From a virus, in IMG/VR virus record IMGVR_UViG_3300036791_001259, positions 1 to 42,960 of that record: a stretch of DNA of 42,960 bases; one strand, written 5' to 3'. The translations under genes were made by a program, and so were the position numbers. The notes beneath the pieces are model-generated. The model worked only from the letters and a program-made list of their open reading frames with translations. It did no database searches and had not been told where the DNA came from. Shown piece after piece: positions 12,599 through 20,710 of the stretch (positions are counted from its first letter, which is position 1; each line of letters starts with the position of its first letter).

Positions 12599-12889
12599 AT
12601 GACTCGACGCAATGTCGAAATATGCCCGCACTGCCACCAGCCGATGCGCGCCATGCGCCTGGGCATCTACCTCTCGCCGCGGCGCGCGGAAATTCTCGAT
12701 CTGATCAAGGCCGCCGGCGAAGGCGGCATTTCCTGCGATGGCCTCGGCGAACGCCTCGGCATCGCCAGGAATACCGTCACCTCGCACATCAACCAGATCA
12801 ACATCGTGCTGGAGGAAACTGACTGGAAGATCATGCGGTTTCCGGGCGGCAACAGCCCGGATAATGCCTATGAATTGGTGAAGCGATAG
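12599..12889 (+). CDS. Winged-helix regulator with N-terminal zinc knuckle, 96 aa
   Basis: The protein begins with a CPHCHQPM zinc-knuckle-like motif. A winged helix-turn-helix follows: LSPRRAEILDLIKAAGEGGI, then GLGERLGIARNTVTSHINQI as the recognition helix and TDWKIMRFPGG as the wing. Small regulators of this arrangement occur in phages of Rhizobiales-type hosts. Start 12599 is placed after the terminator at 12539-12563. It is isolated from the methylase operon by that terminator, so it should have its own promoter. Target unknown. Confidence 0.75.
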   Translation: MTRRNVEICPHCHQPMRAMRLGIYLSPRRAEILDLIKAAGEGGISCDGLGERLGIARNTVTSHINQINIVLEETDWKIMRFPGGNSPDNAYELVKR

Positions 12890-12896
12890 GACAAAA

Positions 12897-12923
12897 GGCT
12901 GTTCACAGCCGTCTCGGCGTAAT
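12897..12923 (+). promoter_or_regulatory. Hairpin leader motif, copy B (variant)
   Basis: Stem GGCTG/CAGCC (12897-12901 and 12906-12910), loop TTCA, followed by GTCTCGGCGTAAT and ATG 12924. The 21 bases AAAGGCTGTTCACAGCCGTC-T (12894-12914) are identical to the copy before 26738. The downstream GAGATA part is absent here. Confidence 0.6.
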
Positions 12924-13013
12924 ATGTCTGGCGCGCGGCGCCCTTTCGCTCGGTTACCCGGGGATCGAGACCGCAAGGCTCCAGGGGCGCGCCGCTTCTT
13001 GTTTACCCCCTGA
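12924..13013 (+). CDS. Possible 29-aa Arg-rich peptide
   Basis: ATG 12924 directly follows hairpin copy B and the frame stops at TGA 13011-13013. The peptide has nine arginines (MSGARRPFARLPGDRDRKAP and on). It could be a real basic microprotein or a leader. The only support is its position behind the repeated leader. Confidence 0.3.
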   Translation: MSGARRPFARLPGDRDRKAPGARRFLFTP

Positions 13014-13051
13014 GCCAACCCGGGGCCCCCCGCCTTCGCAGGGGCAAGCAT

Positions 13052-13068
13052 TCCTCGAAAGGGAAACA
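13052..13068 (+). promoter_or_regulatory. Repeated 17-nt translation leader, copy 3
   Basis: TCCTCGAAAGGGAAACA lies four bases before ATG 13073, identical to the copies before 9591 and 10268 on the other strand. Confidence 0.75.
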
Positions 13069-13072
13069 ATAA

Positions 13073-14131
13073 ATGACCCCCCTCCTGCTCGATAATTTCT
13101 TCCCGGCTGAACTGTACGATCGGCTGCGCGCGACCGTGCGCGAAGCGCCGATGAGCTACGGCTCCAAGTCCAACCGCAACACCGACCCGCACGGCCACTG
13201 GTCGTGGAAGCCGATCCACGACTCGACCCACAATCTGGCCGATCTGAGCGATCTACTCAACAGCACACACAATTTATGGGCCACGAATGAGGGCTGGAAA
13301 TTTCTGCGCATCAATCGCTGCAATGACATGAAGCTGGTGCGCTGCTACGCCAACGGCTACACCTACGGGACGGACGGCTACTTCCATACCGACAGCGAGC
13401 GCGCCGGCGACCTGACCGTCATCATCTACATTTGCGACGACTGGCCGATGGACTGGGCCGGCGAGACCGTGTGTACGGATGGAAAGACTTACTGGTCCTA
13501 TCTGCCGCGCCCCAATCGGGTGGTGATCCTGCCCTCCGACATGCTGCACGCTGCTAGAGCAGTAAGTAGAAAATGTACATCGCTACGGACTACGTTGATG
13601 TACAAGGCGCGGCCGGCCCGGTCGGAAACCTTTGAGCATCAATCCGCTTGGCTGCGCGACCACGGTGCGCTCGCCATCAAGCACGCGACCGGCTCGCTGC
13701 ACGACCACCTGATGCGCTGCCATCAGCTGCTGGACGATCGCAAGACGACGCCGCCGTTTTCATGTTTATGGACCGCCGGTGGGCTGCACTCGATCTATGG
13801 CACCAATGCTTTCGCCAAGGTGCTGGTCGAGCCGACCGAGAGCAACCGTGCCGAGGTGGCCGACGCCTTCGGCAAGGCGGCCGAGGAGCTCGCCTACCTG
13901 TTCCATCTCATCGACCGCCCCAAGACGCTCGATCGCGAGATCAGGGAGGGGATGGACGTCGCCTACCGCTTCGCCGCCAACGGCTTCATCCCCAACGAGA
14001 AGTTCCGGGCGCTCCAGCTCATCGAGTGCGCCAACCTGGCCGACCAGAATAAGCTCGCGGGGTGGCCCAACCTGGCGAAACTGTGGAAGGGAAAAAGTGA
14101 TGCCGCCGCATCCGTATCCTCCGGCCTATAA
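13073..14131 (+). CDS. 2OG-Fe(II) oxygenase fused to an HD-like (DUF6817-type) domain, 352 aa
   Basis: Residues 1-180 form a prolyl-hydroxylase-type dioxygenase: FHTD with His105 and Asp107, WAGETVC as the strand before the core, LHAA with His159 as third iron ligand, and Arg172 as probable 2-oxoglutarate anchor. Residues 195-320 look like a separate metal-binding helical domain: IKHATGSLHDHL, then AGGLHSIYGT with His239, as in DUF6817 HD-like proteins. Oxygenases of this type hydroxylate protein, small-molecule or nucleic-acid targets; the substrate here is unknown. The gene uses the shared 17-base leader and sits near a cytosine methylase, but it does not show TET/JBP signatures. Confidence 0.85.
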   Translation: MTPLLLDNFFPAELYDRLRATVREAPMSYGSKSNRNTDPHGHWSWKPIHDSTHNLADLSDLLNSTHNLWATNEGWKFLRINRCNDMKLVRCYANGYTYGTDGYFHTDSERAGDLTVIIYICDDWPMDWAGETVCTDGKTYWSYLPRPNRVVILPSDMLHAARAVSRKCTSLRTTLMYKARPARSETFEHQSAWLRDHGALAIKHATGSLHDHLMRCHQLLDDRKTTPPFSCLWTAGGLHSIYGTNAFAKVLVEPTESNRAEVADAFGKAAEELAYLFHLIDRPKTLDREIREGMDVAYRFAANGFIPNEKFRALQLIECANLADQNKLAGWPNLAKLWKGKSDAAASVSSGL

Positions 14132-14288
14132 GCCGGGCGTGCATTGGGCGATCGACGAGGCGTGGAACATCCTCGATCGGCTGCCGGTCGGCATGCTGCC
14201 GAGCGACTATCGATTCCTGCTGGCCGGCCAGCTCGCCGGAACCTTGATACGTATAAAGGACCAGCAGGTGTTTCCGCCGCCGCCTTGA
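14100..14288 (+). CDS. Small phage protein upstream of packaging genes, 62 aa
   Basis: ATG 14100 overlaps the 3' end of the oxygenase gene by 32 bases in another frame. The protein begins MPPHPYPPAYKPGVHWAIDE and has WNILDRLP and DYRFLLAGQLAGTLIRIKD, a compact helical pattern common in phage hypotheticals. It is the last gene before the terminase cluster. Function unknown. Confidence 0.65.
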   Translation: MPPHPYPPAYKPGVHWAIDEAWNILDRLPVGMLPSDYRFLLAGQLAGTLIRIKDQQVFPPPP

Positions 14289-14322
14289 TCCGGGCTCCGA
14301 TCCGGCTTAAAAGCCTTGCCTC

Positions 14323-14601
14323 ATGCGCAAGGGTCCGCTCCTCATTCCCGACTCCGAGGAAGATCCGGCGACGCCGGTGTTCGGCGAGCCGGAGCCGGTG
14401 GTGCTGCCGCCGCGGGCGGTGATCGACGCCGGCGTGGCCAAATTCCAGGAAATGCTGCGGCTGCACTGGCCGGCGCGCGAGTCCGGCGTCAGCAAGGCGT
14501 TCGACGTCACCAACGAGCGCCAGCTGCGGATGGCGCTGGGGCTGGTCTACATGGCGATGCGCGAGGCGGATGGGAGCCCGCACCCAACGGATTCCGAGTG
14601 A
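14323..14601 (+). CDS. Protein just upstream of TerL, possible small terminase subunit, 92 aa
   Basis: The stop (14599-14601) overlaps ATG 14601 of the large terminase as TGATG. The protein has a Pro/Glu-rich start (MRKGPLLIPDSEEDPATPVF) and then two helices (GVAKFQEMLRLHWPA, NERQLRMALGLVYMAMREAD). No helix-turn-helix is obvious and it is shorter than usual TerS proteins, so the assignment rests mainly on position. Confidence 0.55.
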   Translation: MRKGPLLIPDSEEDPATPVFGEPEPVVLPPRAVIDAGVAKFQEMLRLHWPARESGVSKAFDVTNERQLRMALGLVYMAMREADGSPHPTDSE

Positions 14602-16475
14602 TGCGCGGCCCACCGCCCAAGGTGGCGCCGTTCCCGCGCGAACGGTTCCTCGCCTTCTGCGCCCGCCTGAAAATCCAGACCAAGGACTTCGGCATGGTGC
14701 CGATGGAGCTGCTGGGCACCCAGATCTTTGTGCTCGACCAGATGTGCGCCGCCACCGACCGCGGCGTCACCACCTTCCTGATCCTGAAGGCCCGCCAGCT
14801 CGGCATGACCACGTTCTTCATCGCGCTCGACCTGTTCTGGGCGTTCGAGCACGACGGCCTGCTCGGCGCCTTCGTCACCCACACCGACCAGGCCAAGGCG
14901 CTGTTCCGCAACACCATCAAGATTTTCTTCACCGGGCTGCCGAAGTCGCACAAGATCAAGTGGGACGTCGAAAACCGCGACATGATCGTGCTCAAGAACG
15001 GCTCACTGCTCCAGTACCTGGTCGCGGGCATAAAGGAAAAGGTTAAGGGTGGGCTCGGCCGGTCCTCCGCCAATAATTTCATACACGCAACGGAAGTAGC
15101 TTTCTGGGGATCGCCAGACGACCTCAATGAACTTTCGGCGACCATGTCGACCCACTACCCGCATCGACTCAAGATCGAAGAGACTACAGCTAACGGCTTC
15201 AACTTCTGGGAGGAGCGCTGGCGGGACGGCAAAGACGACCCGACCATCTGTACCATCTTCGTCGGCTGGTGGCGGCATGACGACTACGCCTTTCACGATG
15301 ACGACGAGCGCTTTCTGCTGTACATGCCCAAGGGCCACCAGTCGGCGCTGACCGCGCTCGAACGAAGGCGGGTGAACGAAGTCTACAAGCGCCACGGCAT
15401 CACCGTCAACCACAACCAGATCGCCTGGTACCGCTGGAAGCTCGACAGCGAGAACCACGGCGACCAGAACAAGATGGACGAGATGTTTCCATGGGTGGAG
15501 GACGATGCTTTCGTCGCCACCGGCACCCAGTTCTTCTCCTCGCTGCACCTGACCGAGGCCGCCAAGCTCGGCCGCACCGTCAAGTTCATGCCGTACAAAT
15601 ATCAGATGGGCGACACCTGGCGCGACACCCAGGTGATCCCGATGCGCAACCCGCGCGCCGAGCTGAAGGTTTGGGAGGAGGCCGATGCCACCGGACATTA
15701 CGCGATTGGGTGCGATCCGGCTTACGGAAGTGGAGAGGAAGCTGATCGATCAGTTATTATCGTCGTTAGGTGCTACGCCGATAAACTGGTCCATGTTGCC
15801 GAATTCGTCACTCCGCTTATCTCGACTTACCAATGTGCCTGGGCGCTCTGTCACCTTGCGGGTTACTATCGGAACGTGATGGTCAACCTGGAGATAACCG
15901 GCCCCGGCGAGGCCGTGTTCAACGAGATGAACAAGCTGCGCCAGGAAGCCAGCCAGATGATCGACCGCACCCCGGACGGCAAGATCGAATACGACCTGCG
16001 CTACGTCTTCACCATGATGCGGCACTTCCTCTACTCGCGCCCCGACTCGATGCAGCAGTCGCTCGCCTTTCAGTGGAAAACCACCGGCAACAACAAGTTC
16101 AGCATGCTCTCCAGCTTCAAGGACTCGTTCGAACTGGGCCGCTTCAAGACCTTCTCGCTCTACCTGATCGATGAGATGAAAACCATCGTGGTTGACGGCG
16201 GCGCGGTCGGCGCCGAACCGGGCAAGAAAGACGACCGGGTGGTGGCGGCGGCGCTGGCGCACGAAGCCTGGCGGCGCTGGCTGCGGCCGCGGCTGGAGGC
16301 CAACGGCATCACCTATGCGGCGGCCGCTCGCGAGCTGGAAGGCAAAGGCCCGACTGTTGCCGAGAAGGCCGCCATCAACTACCTTCGCGCCGCTGGGGTC
16401 ATCCGCAAGGTGGGAGATTTGCAGCCAGCCGGAATCCTCCGCAATGCGGGAGATTTGCTGCATGTTGTGAAGTAA
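14601..16475 (+). CDS. terL: Terminase large subunit, 624 aa
   Basis: This packaging motor has an ATPase domain with a Walker A-like ILKARQLGMTT (residues 61-71), Walker B FIHATEVAFW with catalytic Glu165, and a C-terminal RNase H-like nuclease with GCDPAYGSG (Asp372), VNLEITGPG (Glu431) and KKDDRVVAAALAHE. The Walker A lacks the textbook GKS, as in other terminases with the R-Q-x-G-x-T-T form. ATG 14601 is chosen because it overlaps the upstream stop (TGATG) and gives the usual family length. It cuts and packages concatemeric DNA through the portal encoded at 18764. Confidence 0.95.
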   Translation: MRGPPPKVAPFPRERFLAFCARLKIQTKDFGMVPMELLGTQIFVLDQMCAATDRGVTTFLILKARQLGMTTFFIALDLFWAFEHDGLLGAFVTHTDQAKALFRNTIKIFFTGLPKSHKIKWDVENRDMIVLKNGSLLQYLVAGIKEKVKGGLGRSSANNFIHATEVAFWGSPDDLNELSATMSTHYPHRLKIEETTANGFNFWEERWRDGKDDPTICTIFVGWWRHDDYAFHDDDERFLLYMPKGHQSALTALERRRVNEVYKRHGITVNHNQIAWYRWKLDSENHGDQNKMDEMFPWVEDDAFVATGTQFFSSLHLTEAAKLGRTVKFMPYKYQMGDTWRDTQVIPMRNPRAELKVWEEADATGHYAIGCDPAYGSGEEADRSVIIVVRCYADKLVHVAEFVTPLISTYQCAWALCHLAGYYRNVMVNLEITGPGEAVFNEMNKLRQEASQMIDRTPDGKIEYDLRYVFTMMRHFLYSRPDSMQQSLAFQWKTTGNNKFSMLSSFKDSFELGRFKTFSLYLIDEMKTIVVDGGAVGAEPGKKDDRVVAAALAHEAWRRWLRPRLEANGITYAAAARELEGKGPTVAEKAAINYLRAAGVIRKVGDLQPAGILRNAGDLLHVVK

Positions 16476-16487
16476 CGGAGGCAACCA

Positions 16488-16811
16488 ATGTCGGTTTCTG
16501 ATGCCGTGCGCTTCAAGCAGGAGATTGAAGTCAGCCCGGTCGAGGAAGCGGTGGCCTATGTTTCGCACCAGTGGGTGCAGGTGCTGACCCCGATCTGTAG
16601 CCGCTGCTATCGCTGCCACCGGGATTCTCCGATCGTGCATGTGCCGGAGGGGGCGATGGCGTTCGGCAACCAGCGCCTGCTGCGCAAGGGTAACGGCCAG
16701 AAGTACCGCGACATCACCCGCGACACCATCGAGGCGTTCGCCAAGATCGGCTGGAAGTTCCAACTGCGGCGCAGCTACTGTCCCGATTGCAAAAATCTAG
16801 GAAGCGTCTGA
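16488..16811 (+). CDS. Zinc-ribbon-type phage protein, 107 aa
   Basis: Start 16488 has CGGAGG upstream. Two Cys pairs, ICSRCYRCH in the middle and YCPDCKN at the end, form a likely zinc ribbon. Between them lie GQKYRDITRDTIEAFAKIGW and a basic strand. Function is unknown; the place between terminase and portal is typical of small packaging-region proteins. The final codons and stop (CGTCTGA) are repeated at the end of the next gene, an HNH endonuclease. Confidence 0.7.
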   Translation: MSVSDAVRFKQEIEVSPVEEAVAYVSHQWVQVLTPICSRCYRCHRDSPIVHVPEGAMAFGNQRLLRKGNGQKYRDITRDTIEAFAKIGWKFQLRRSYCPDCKNLGSV

Positions 16812-17315
16812 TGAAAAAGCTCAAGCCCATAGAAGCGGTCGGAGATGTTTGCCTGGTGCCGTTGAGTAAGGGCAAGGTGGCCGTGGTCGATATTGCGGAT
16901 CGGCACCTCGTCGAGGGTCACAACTGGTTCGCAAGCCAGACCAGGGCCGGCGGAAGCTTCTACGCCGTCAGGAATCGGCCAAGGCCGCACCGTGGACTGG
17001 TCTATATGCACCGTGTCATCTTCGGTCCAGGATTGGCTGACCACAAAGATCGTGACACCATGAATAATCGCCGTTCCAATTTGCGACCGGCAGATGCCCG
17101 CCAGAACAGCTGTAATGCAGAAATTCGACGCAACAATACCAGTGGAGCCAGGAACGTAACATGGAACGCCAAGCGCGGGCTGTGGCAGGTGCAGCTTGCG
17201 ATAGAGAAGGGTAAGTATCGCCCGGTTGGTTTTTTTGTCGATAAGGAACAGGCTTGTTCGTTTGCTGCTGAGCAACGGAGGATTTATTACGGCGAGTTTG
17301 GAGTCGTCTGATGAA
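16805..17315. mobile_element. HNH gene unit flanked by 11-bp direct repeats
   Basis: CGTCTGATGAA occurs at 16805-16815 and again at 17305-17315, exactly 500 bp apart, at the start and end of the HNH gene. Deleting one repeat and the intervening DNA would join the zinc-ribbon gene to the HTH gene with the same TGATG overlap. This looks like the footprint of insertion of a free-standing homing endonuclease. Confidence 0.55.
16811..17311 (+). CDS. HNH homing endonuclease with AP2-type DNA-binding domain, 166 aa
   Basis: ATG 16811 overlaps the upstream stop as TGATG. The HNH core is VYMHRVIFG, then DHKDRDTMNNRRSNLRPA with the conserved His and Asn residues. The C-terminal AP2-like domain has NNTSGARNVTWNAKRGLWQV, FFVDKEQACSFAAEQRRIYYG. 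This arrangement is typical of free-standing phage homing nucleases that cut intron- or gene-less alleles. Base use is a little more AT-rich than neighbouring genes. The gene is bounded by 11-bp direct repeats. Confidence 0.88.
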   Translation: MKKLKPIEAVGDVCLVPLSKGKVAVVDIADRHLVEGHNWFASQTRAGGSFYAVRNRPRPHRGLVYMHRVIFGPGLADHKDRDTMNNRRSNLRPADARQNSCNAEIRRNNTSGARNVTWNAKRGLWQVQLAIEKGKYRPVGFFVDKEQACSFAAEQRRIYYGEFGVV

Positions 17316-17640
17316 CAAGGAAGAGATTATAAGATGGTTCAGACGCTTCCGCTATGACCCGGAGTTTCGGGGCACGGTGCCGATCACCCGGATCTGCGCC
17401 TTCGCCGGCGTCCCGCGCGACAATGTCTACCGCATCCTGCGCGGCGACCTGGCGCTGACCGAGAATTCCAGTGCCCGGCTGGAGACCGCTATTCGGGCGG
17501 TGGAATCCGGTTTGCGTTGGCGCAAGCGCGGCCGTCATTGGGAGATGGTCGATGAAGAAAAGTTCCAGGCGCTGCCGCGTTTCGAGCGGGGGAAGCACCG
17601 ACCAACGAATGTCTATGGTTGCTTCGTGAAGCCACCATGA
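17311..17640 (+). CDS. HTH-like DNA-binding phage protein, 109 aa
   Basis: ATG 17311 overlaps the HNH stop as TGATG. Residues 24-60 look like a helix-turn-helix (PITRICAFAGVPRDNVYRIL, then GDLALTENSSARLETAI), followed by a basic region WRKRGRHWEMV. It may be a late regulator or a terminase-associated DNA-binding protein; the family is not firmly recognised. Confidence 0.65.
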   Translation: MNKEEIIRWFRRFRYDPEFRGTVPITRICAFAGVPRDNVYRILRGDLALTENSSARLETAIRAVESGLRWRKRGRHWEMVDEEKFQALPRFERGKHRPTNVYGCFVKPP

Positions 17641-17816
17641 AGAACCTGCTCAACAACCTGGTCGACGGCATGCGGCTACAGCCGCTCGCGTTCGCGCTGG
17701 TCATCGTCAACCTGGCGTTCCTGGCCGGCTTCACCCTGCTGTTCCGCGAGGTGGCGCAGTCGACCGAGCGTAAGGACGCCCTCATTATCCAGATGCTGCA
17801 GCAGTGTAAAACATGA
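17637..17816 (+). CDS. Small single-span membrane protein, 59 aa
   Basis: ATG 17637 overlaps the upstream stop as ATGA. An amphipathic N terminus (MKNLLNNLVDGMRLQ) leads to one hydrophobic span (FALVIVNLAFLAGFTLLF) and a charged tail ending in Gln-Gln-Cys-Lys-Thr. Small membrane proteins like this may act as holin or spanin components, but no endolysin is adjacent. Its stop overlaps the next HNH gene. Confidence 0.6.
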   Translation: MKNLLNNLVDGMRLQPLAFALVIVNLAFLAGFTLLFREVAQSTERKDALIIQMLQQCKT

Positions 17817-18301
17817 TCAATCCACGCAAGGCGACGAAGGAAGAGTGGCGAGAATACATGAAGGCTCGCCGCGAGCGAATGGTTGAAAAGATCATTCAAT
17901 TGCTGGGCGGTGAGTGCCAATGCTGCAAGGCCAAGGACGGCCTGCAAGTCCATCACCTTGACCAGAGCAAGAAAGAACTGGACCCGACGCGCTGCAATAA
18001 GGCGTGGTCAAAAATTCTGAAAGAACTGGAGAAGTGTGAGTTGCGGTGTGGTCCGTGCCATAGAAAGGAGCACGAAGCCGCACATGGAACCCAAACTCGG
18101 TATGTCATACATCGTTGCAGGTGCGATCTATGCGTTGACCGGCAAAAGAACCGCGTGAGAGAGTCCAATAAAAGATACATGGCAAAATTGAGAAACGATC
18201 CAGAGCGATTGAAAATACGAAATGCCAAGGCGTATCAGTATCTCAAGAGGCGTCGAGCAAGGAAAAAAACCGATGGTGGTCCGAAGTTGGTTTTGCCTTA
18301 A
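17813..18301 (+). CDS. HNH endonuclease, zinc-finger type, 162 aa
   Basis: ATG 17813 overlaps the upstream stop as ATGA. The HNH core has CQCCKAKDGLQVHHLD, an intervening helix, and CELRCGPCHRKEHE, giving the two CxxC zinc pairs and the His-His of the active site. A second Cys/His group (HRCRCDLCVDRQ) and a very basic tail follow. The gene is visibly more AT-rich than the surrounding late genes, consistent with acquisition. Its 3' end overlaps the start of the zinc-ribbon gene at 18273. Confidence 0.85.
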   Translation: MINPRKATKEEWREYMKARRERMVEKIIQLLGGECQCCKAKDGLQVHHLDQSKKELDPTRCNKAWSKILKELEKCELRCGPCHRKEHEAAHGTQTRYVIHRCRCDLCVDRQKNRVRESNKRYMAKLRNDPERLKIRNAKAYQYLKRRRARKKTDGGPKLVLP

Positions 18302-18767
18302 TAAATTTTGTCGCCATGAATTCACGGTGGCGGACGCCGATCATCCGCCCTGTCCGCGCTGCGGGGGCCTGCATGTGCGCTGGGTGCCCAAGCCAGTGGC
18401 AATCAAAAGTGAAGCGACCAAAAAGGCCGACGCGACCGTTGCGGAAATGCAAAAGATGTACGGGGATAAGAATTTTCAATCACCGCGCATGCACGAGCGC
18501 ATGGCCCCGAAGGTCAATCCGACAGTGGTTCCCGGGAAGACCCAGCGATTTGCTCCTGCATCACCTCTCCCAGGTTTTGCGCTTGACGTACCGGTCGGTC
18601 CCTCCGGTACCATCGAGCAGGCGTATTGCGGCCCGACCGGGGTGACCGCCAAGGTGTCAGCGGCAGTCGGCGCGCGCGCCGGCGACACCAGGGTCGGTGG
18701 CCGCCGCCTCGGCGTCGGCGGCAGATTCGAGGCCTCGCACCGGCCGCCAGGGGGAATACCAAAATGA
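18273..18767 (+). CDS. Zinc-ribbon protein upstream of portal, 164 aa
   Basis: Start 18273 has AAGGA upstream and overlaps the HNH gene by 29 bases. The N terminus is a zinc ribbon (WFCLNKFCRHEF, then PPCPRCGGLHVRW). The central part is helical and basic (KADATVAEMQKMYGDKNFQS) and the rest is low-complexity Gly/Pro/Val. The stop overlaps the portal start as ATGA. This arrangement is common next to portal genes in related phages. Function unknown. Confidence 0.7.
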   Translation: MVVRSWFCLNKFCRHEFTVADADHPPCPRCGGLHVRWVPKPVAIKSEATKKADATVAEMQKMYGDKNFQSPRMHERMAPKVNPTVVPGKTQRFAPASPLPGFALDVPVGPSGTIEQAYCGPTGVTAKVSAAVGARAGDTRVGGRRLGVGGRFEASHRPPGGIPK

Positions 18768-20482
18768 TCATCCCGAAGTCTGCAAAAAAGCGCGATGACA
18801 CGATCGACACCATCGTGTCGATCTGCCAGCAGTCGCAGCGCGGCCGCGACATGCTCTACACCATGCGCCGGCGCTTCCTCGATTACGGCACCAACGATTA
18901 CACCATCGAGGTGAAGTACAATCGGCTGGAGGCGCACCTCGACCTGGTCACCTCGTTCCTGTACGCCGCCGACAATTGCCGCTTCAACATCGCGGCGCCG
19001 CGCAATGCCGAGGACGTCATCATCGAGCAGATCACGGCGCTGGAGGATGAATGGAACGACAGTTTCCGCGACTGCGGCCTGGCCTACATGTTCTCGGAAG
19101 CGGTCTATTGGTCGCTTGCGCTCGACAGCATGGTCCTCAAGCTGGGCTGGAACGACTCGACCAACGACCTGTTCGGCAAGCTGGTGCTGCCGGGGGACTT
19201 TTCGGTCTATGACGAGAGCGAGCCCGATCTGGACAGCCAGGAAGCGTTCATTCACACGTATTGTCTCAATTGGGATAACGCGGTGCTGCGGCTGCTGCGC
19301 GCCGGCAAGCAAGCCGAGATCAAAAAGATGCGGCAGTATCCCGGGCAATACAACGAGGACTTGCCGCCGATCCTGTCCAACCTGATCATCGATGCCACCG
19401 GCGGCCCCAATCTGGGCGGCGCCATGCTGGGCCGCGCCTCCGCCGACTTCCAGCCGCGGCCGACCTACGAGGCGCAATCGGAAAATCCGATGGTGCGCTT
19501 CCATGAAGTGTGGGTCTGGGACGATACCACCGAGGACTACGCGATCTTTACCAAGTGTGACGGGGTCGACGGCGTGCTGGCGGACTCGCGCGAGACCATT
19601 GCGGCCATGCGCAAGGCCGATGCCAGCCGCGCCGGCGAGCTCTACAAGGGCGAAAGCAATATCTTCGGCATCGAGCAGGAGCACCCGTTCATCCCGGTGG
19701 TGCCGTATCGGCGCCCGGACTTCTTTTTCGGCAAGGCGCACAGCGATATTCTGATCCCGCTCCAGATATGGACGAATGAAAGACTGCAGCAGATCGCCGA
19801 CCTGCTCGAGCAGAACGTCGACCCGACCCGGGTGGCGACCGGCTTCTCCGGCCTCTCCGACGAGAAGGTCGATACCCTCGGCGGCCCAGGATCCTGGGTC
19901 TACGACATGGTGCCGGGCGCCAAGCTCGAGCTGCTGCGACCCCCGGTCAACAACGATCTGTTCAATGAATTCCGGGAGATCGGCGCCATCTTCCTGGAAG
20001 CCTCCGGCCTCACCGAGACCATCATGGGGCGCGGCGCCGAGGGCGTGCGCGGCGAAAAGCAGGCCAAGCACATGGCGATGACCGGATCCGGGCGGATTCG
20101 CAAGGTCGCGGTCGGGCTGGAACAGCCCCTGGTGCAATGCGCCGAGAAGGGAATCAAGATCATCCAGCGCAACTCGACCAAACGCATGCGCACCGACAAG
20201 GGCGAGGTGCTGATTCCGAGCCAGGTGGCCGATCCCAACCTCAAGATCAGAGTCGCCGGTCACTCGCACTCGCCGCTGTTCGCCGACGAGTCGAAAGAGC
20301 AGGCCGCCGGCCTGTTCAAGTCGCAGGCGATCGATCGTGAGATGCTGGTGCGGATGCTTAATCCGCCGAATGCGGATGCGATTATTCATAAGTTGAGGAA
20401 ACGGGTCATTGCGGAAAAGCAGGAGGCCGAGCAGCAGGCCAAGGCGCCGCACGCGCCCGGCAAGCATCCGCGCGCCGCATAA
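18764..20482 (+). CDS. Portal protein, 572 aa
   Basis: ATG 18764 has GGGGGAA upstream and overlaps the previous stop as ATGA; the preceding in-frame codons are Arg-rich and improbable. The protein shows portal features: an N-terminal helical region (RGRDMLYTMRRRFLDYG), a wing with SEAVYWSLALDSMVLKLGW, central PVVPYRRPDFFFGKAHSDIL, a long stem helix (LQIWTNERLQQIADLLEQN), and ETIMGRGAEGVRGEKQA. It forms the dodecameric ring through which TerL pumps DNA. Length fits podovirus/P22-type portals rather than the shorter HK97 type. Confidence 0.85.
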   Translation: MIIPKSAKKRDDTIDTIVSICQQSQRGRDMLYTMRRRFLDYGTNDYTIEVKYNRLEAHLDLVTSFLYAADNCRFNIAAPRNAEDVIIEQITALEDEWNDSFRDCGLAYMFSEAVYWSLALDSMVLKLGWNDSTNDLFGKLVLPGDFSVYDESEPDLDSQEAFIHTYCLNWDNAVLRLLRAGKQAEIKKMRQYPGQYNEDLPPILSNLIIDATGGPNLGGAMLGRASADFQPRPTYEAQSENPMVRFHEVWVWDDTTEDYAIFTKCDGVDGVLADSRETIAAMRKADASRAGELYKGESNIFGIEQEHPFIPVVPYRRPDFFFGKAHSDILIPLQIWTNERLQQIADLLEQNVDPTRVATGFSGLSDEKVDTLGGPGSWVYDMVPGAKLELLRPPVNNDLFNEFREIGAIFLEASGLTETIMGRGAEGVRGEKQAKHMAMTGSGRIRKVAVGLEQPLVQCAEKGIKIIQRNSTKRMRTDKGEVLIPSQVADPNLKIRVAGHSHSPLFADESKEQAAGLFKSQAIDREMLVRMLNPPNADAIIHKLRKRVIAEKQEAEQQAKAPHAPGKHPRAA

Positions 20483-20494
20483 CAGGAGGCCGCC

Positions 20495-20710
20495 ATGGGT
20501 CTGGTTATCCAAATCATCATCGCGCTGCTGATCGCCGGCTTCGTGTTCTGGGCGGTGCGCCAGATCATTGCGCTTATTCCGATGGAACCGATCTTCCGCC
20601 AGGTGGTCGACGTGCTGCTGATCATCGCGGTGGTGGCGATCATCCTGTTCTTTGTCGTCATCCCGCTGCTCGATCTGCTGGCCGGCGTCCACATCGGGGT
20701 GGGACGATAA
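20495..20710 (+). CDS. Two-span membrane protein, holin candidate, 71 aa
   Basis: AGGAGG precedes ATG 20495. Two hydrophobic segments (VIQIIIALLIAGFVFWAV and DVLLIIAVVAIILFFVVI) flank a short loop with Pro-Met-Glu-Pro. The pattern resembles the small Thivi_2564-type membrane family. In a late operon a two-span protein of this size is a reasonable holin candidate, although no endolysin is seen. Confidence 0.65.
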   Translation: MGLVIQIIIALLIAGFVFWAVRQIIALIPMEPIFRQVVDVLLIIAVVAIILFFVVIPLLDLLAGVHIGVGR

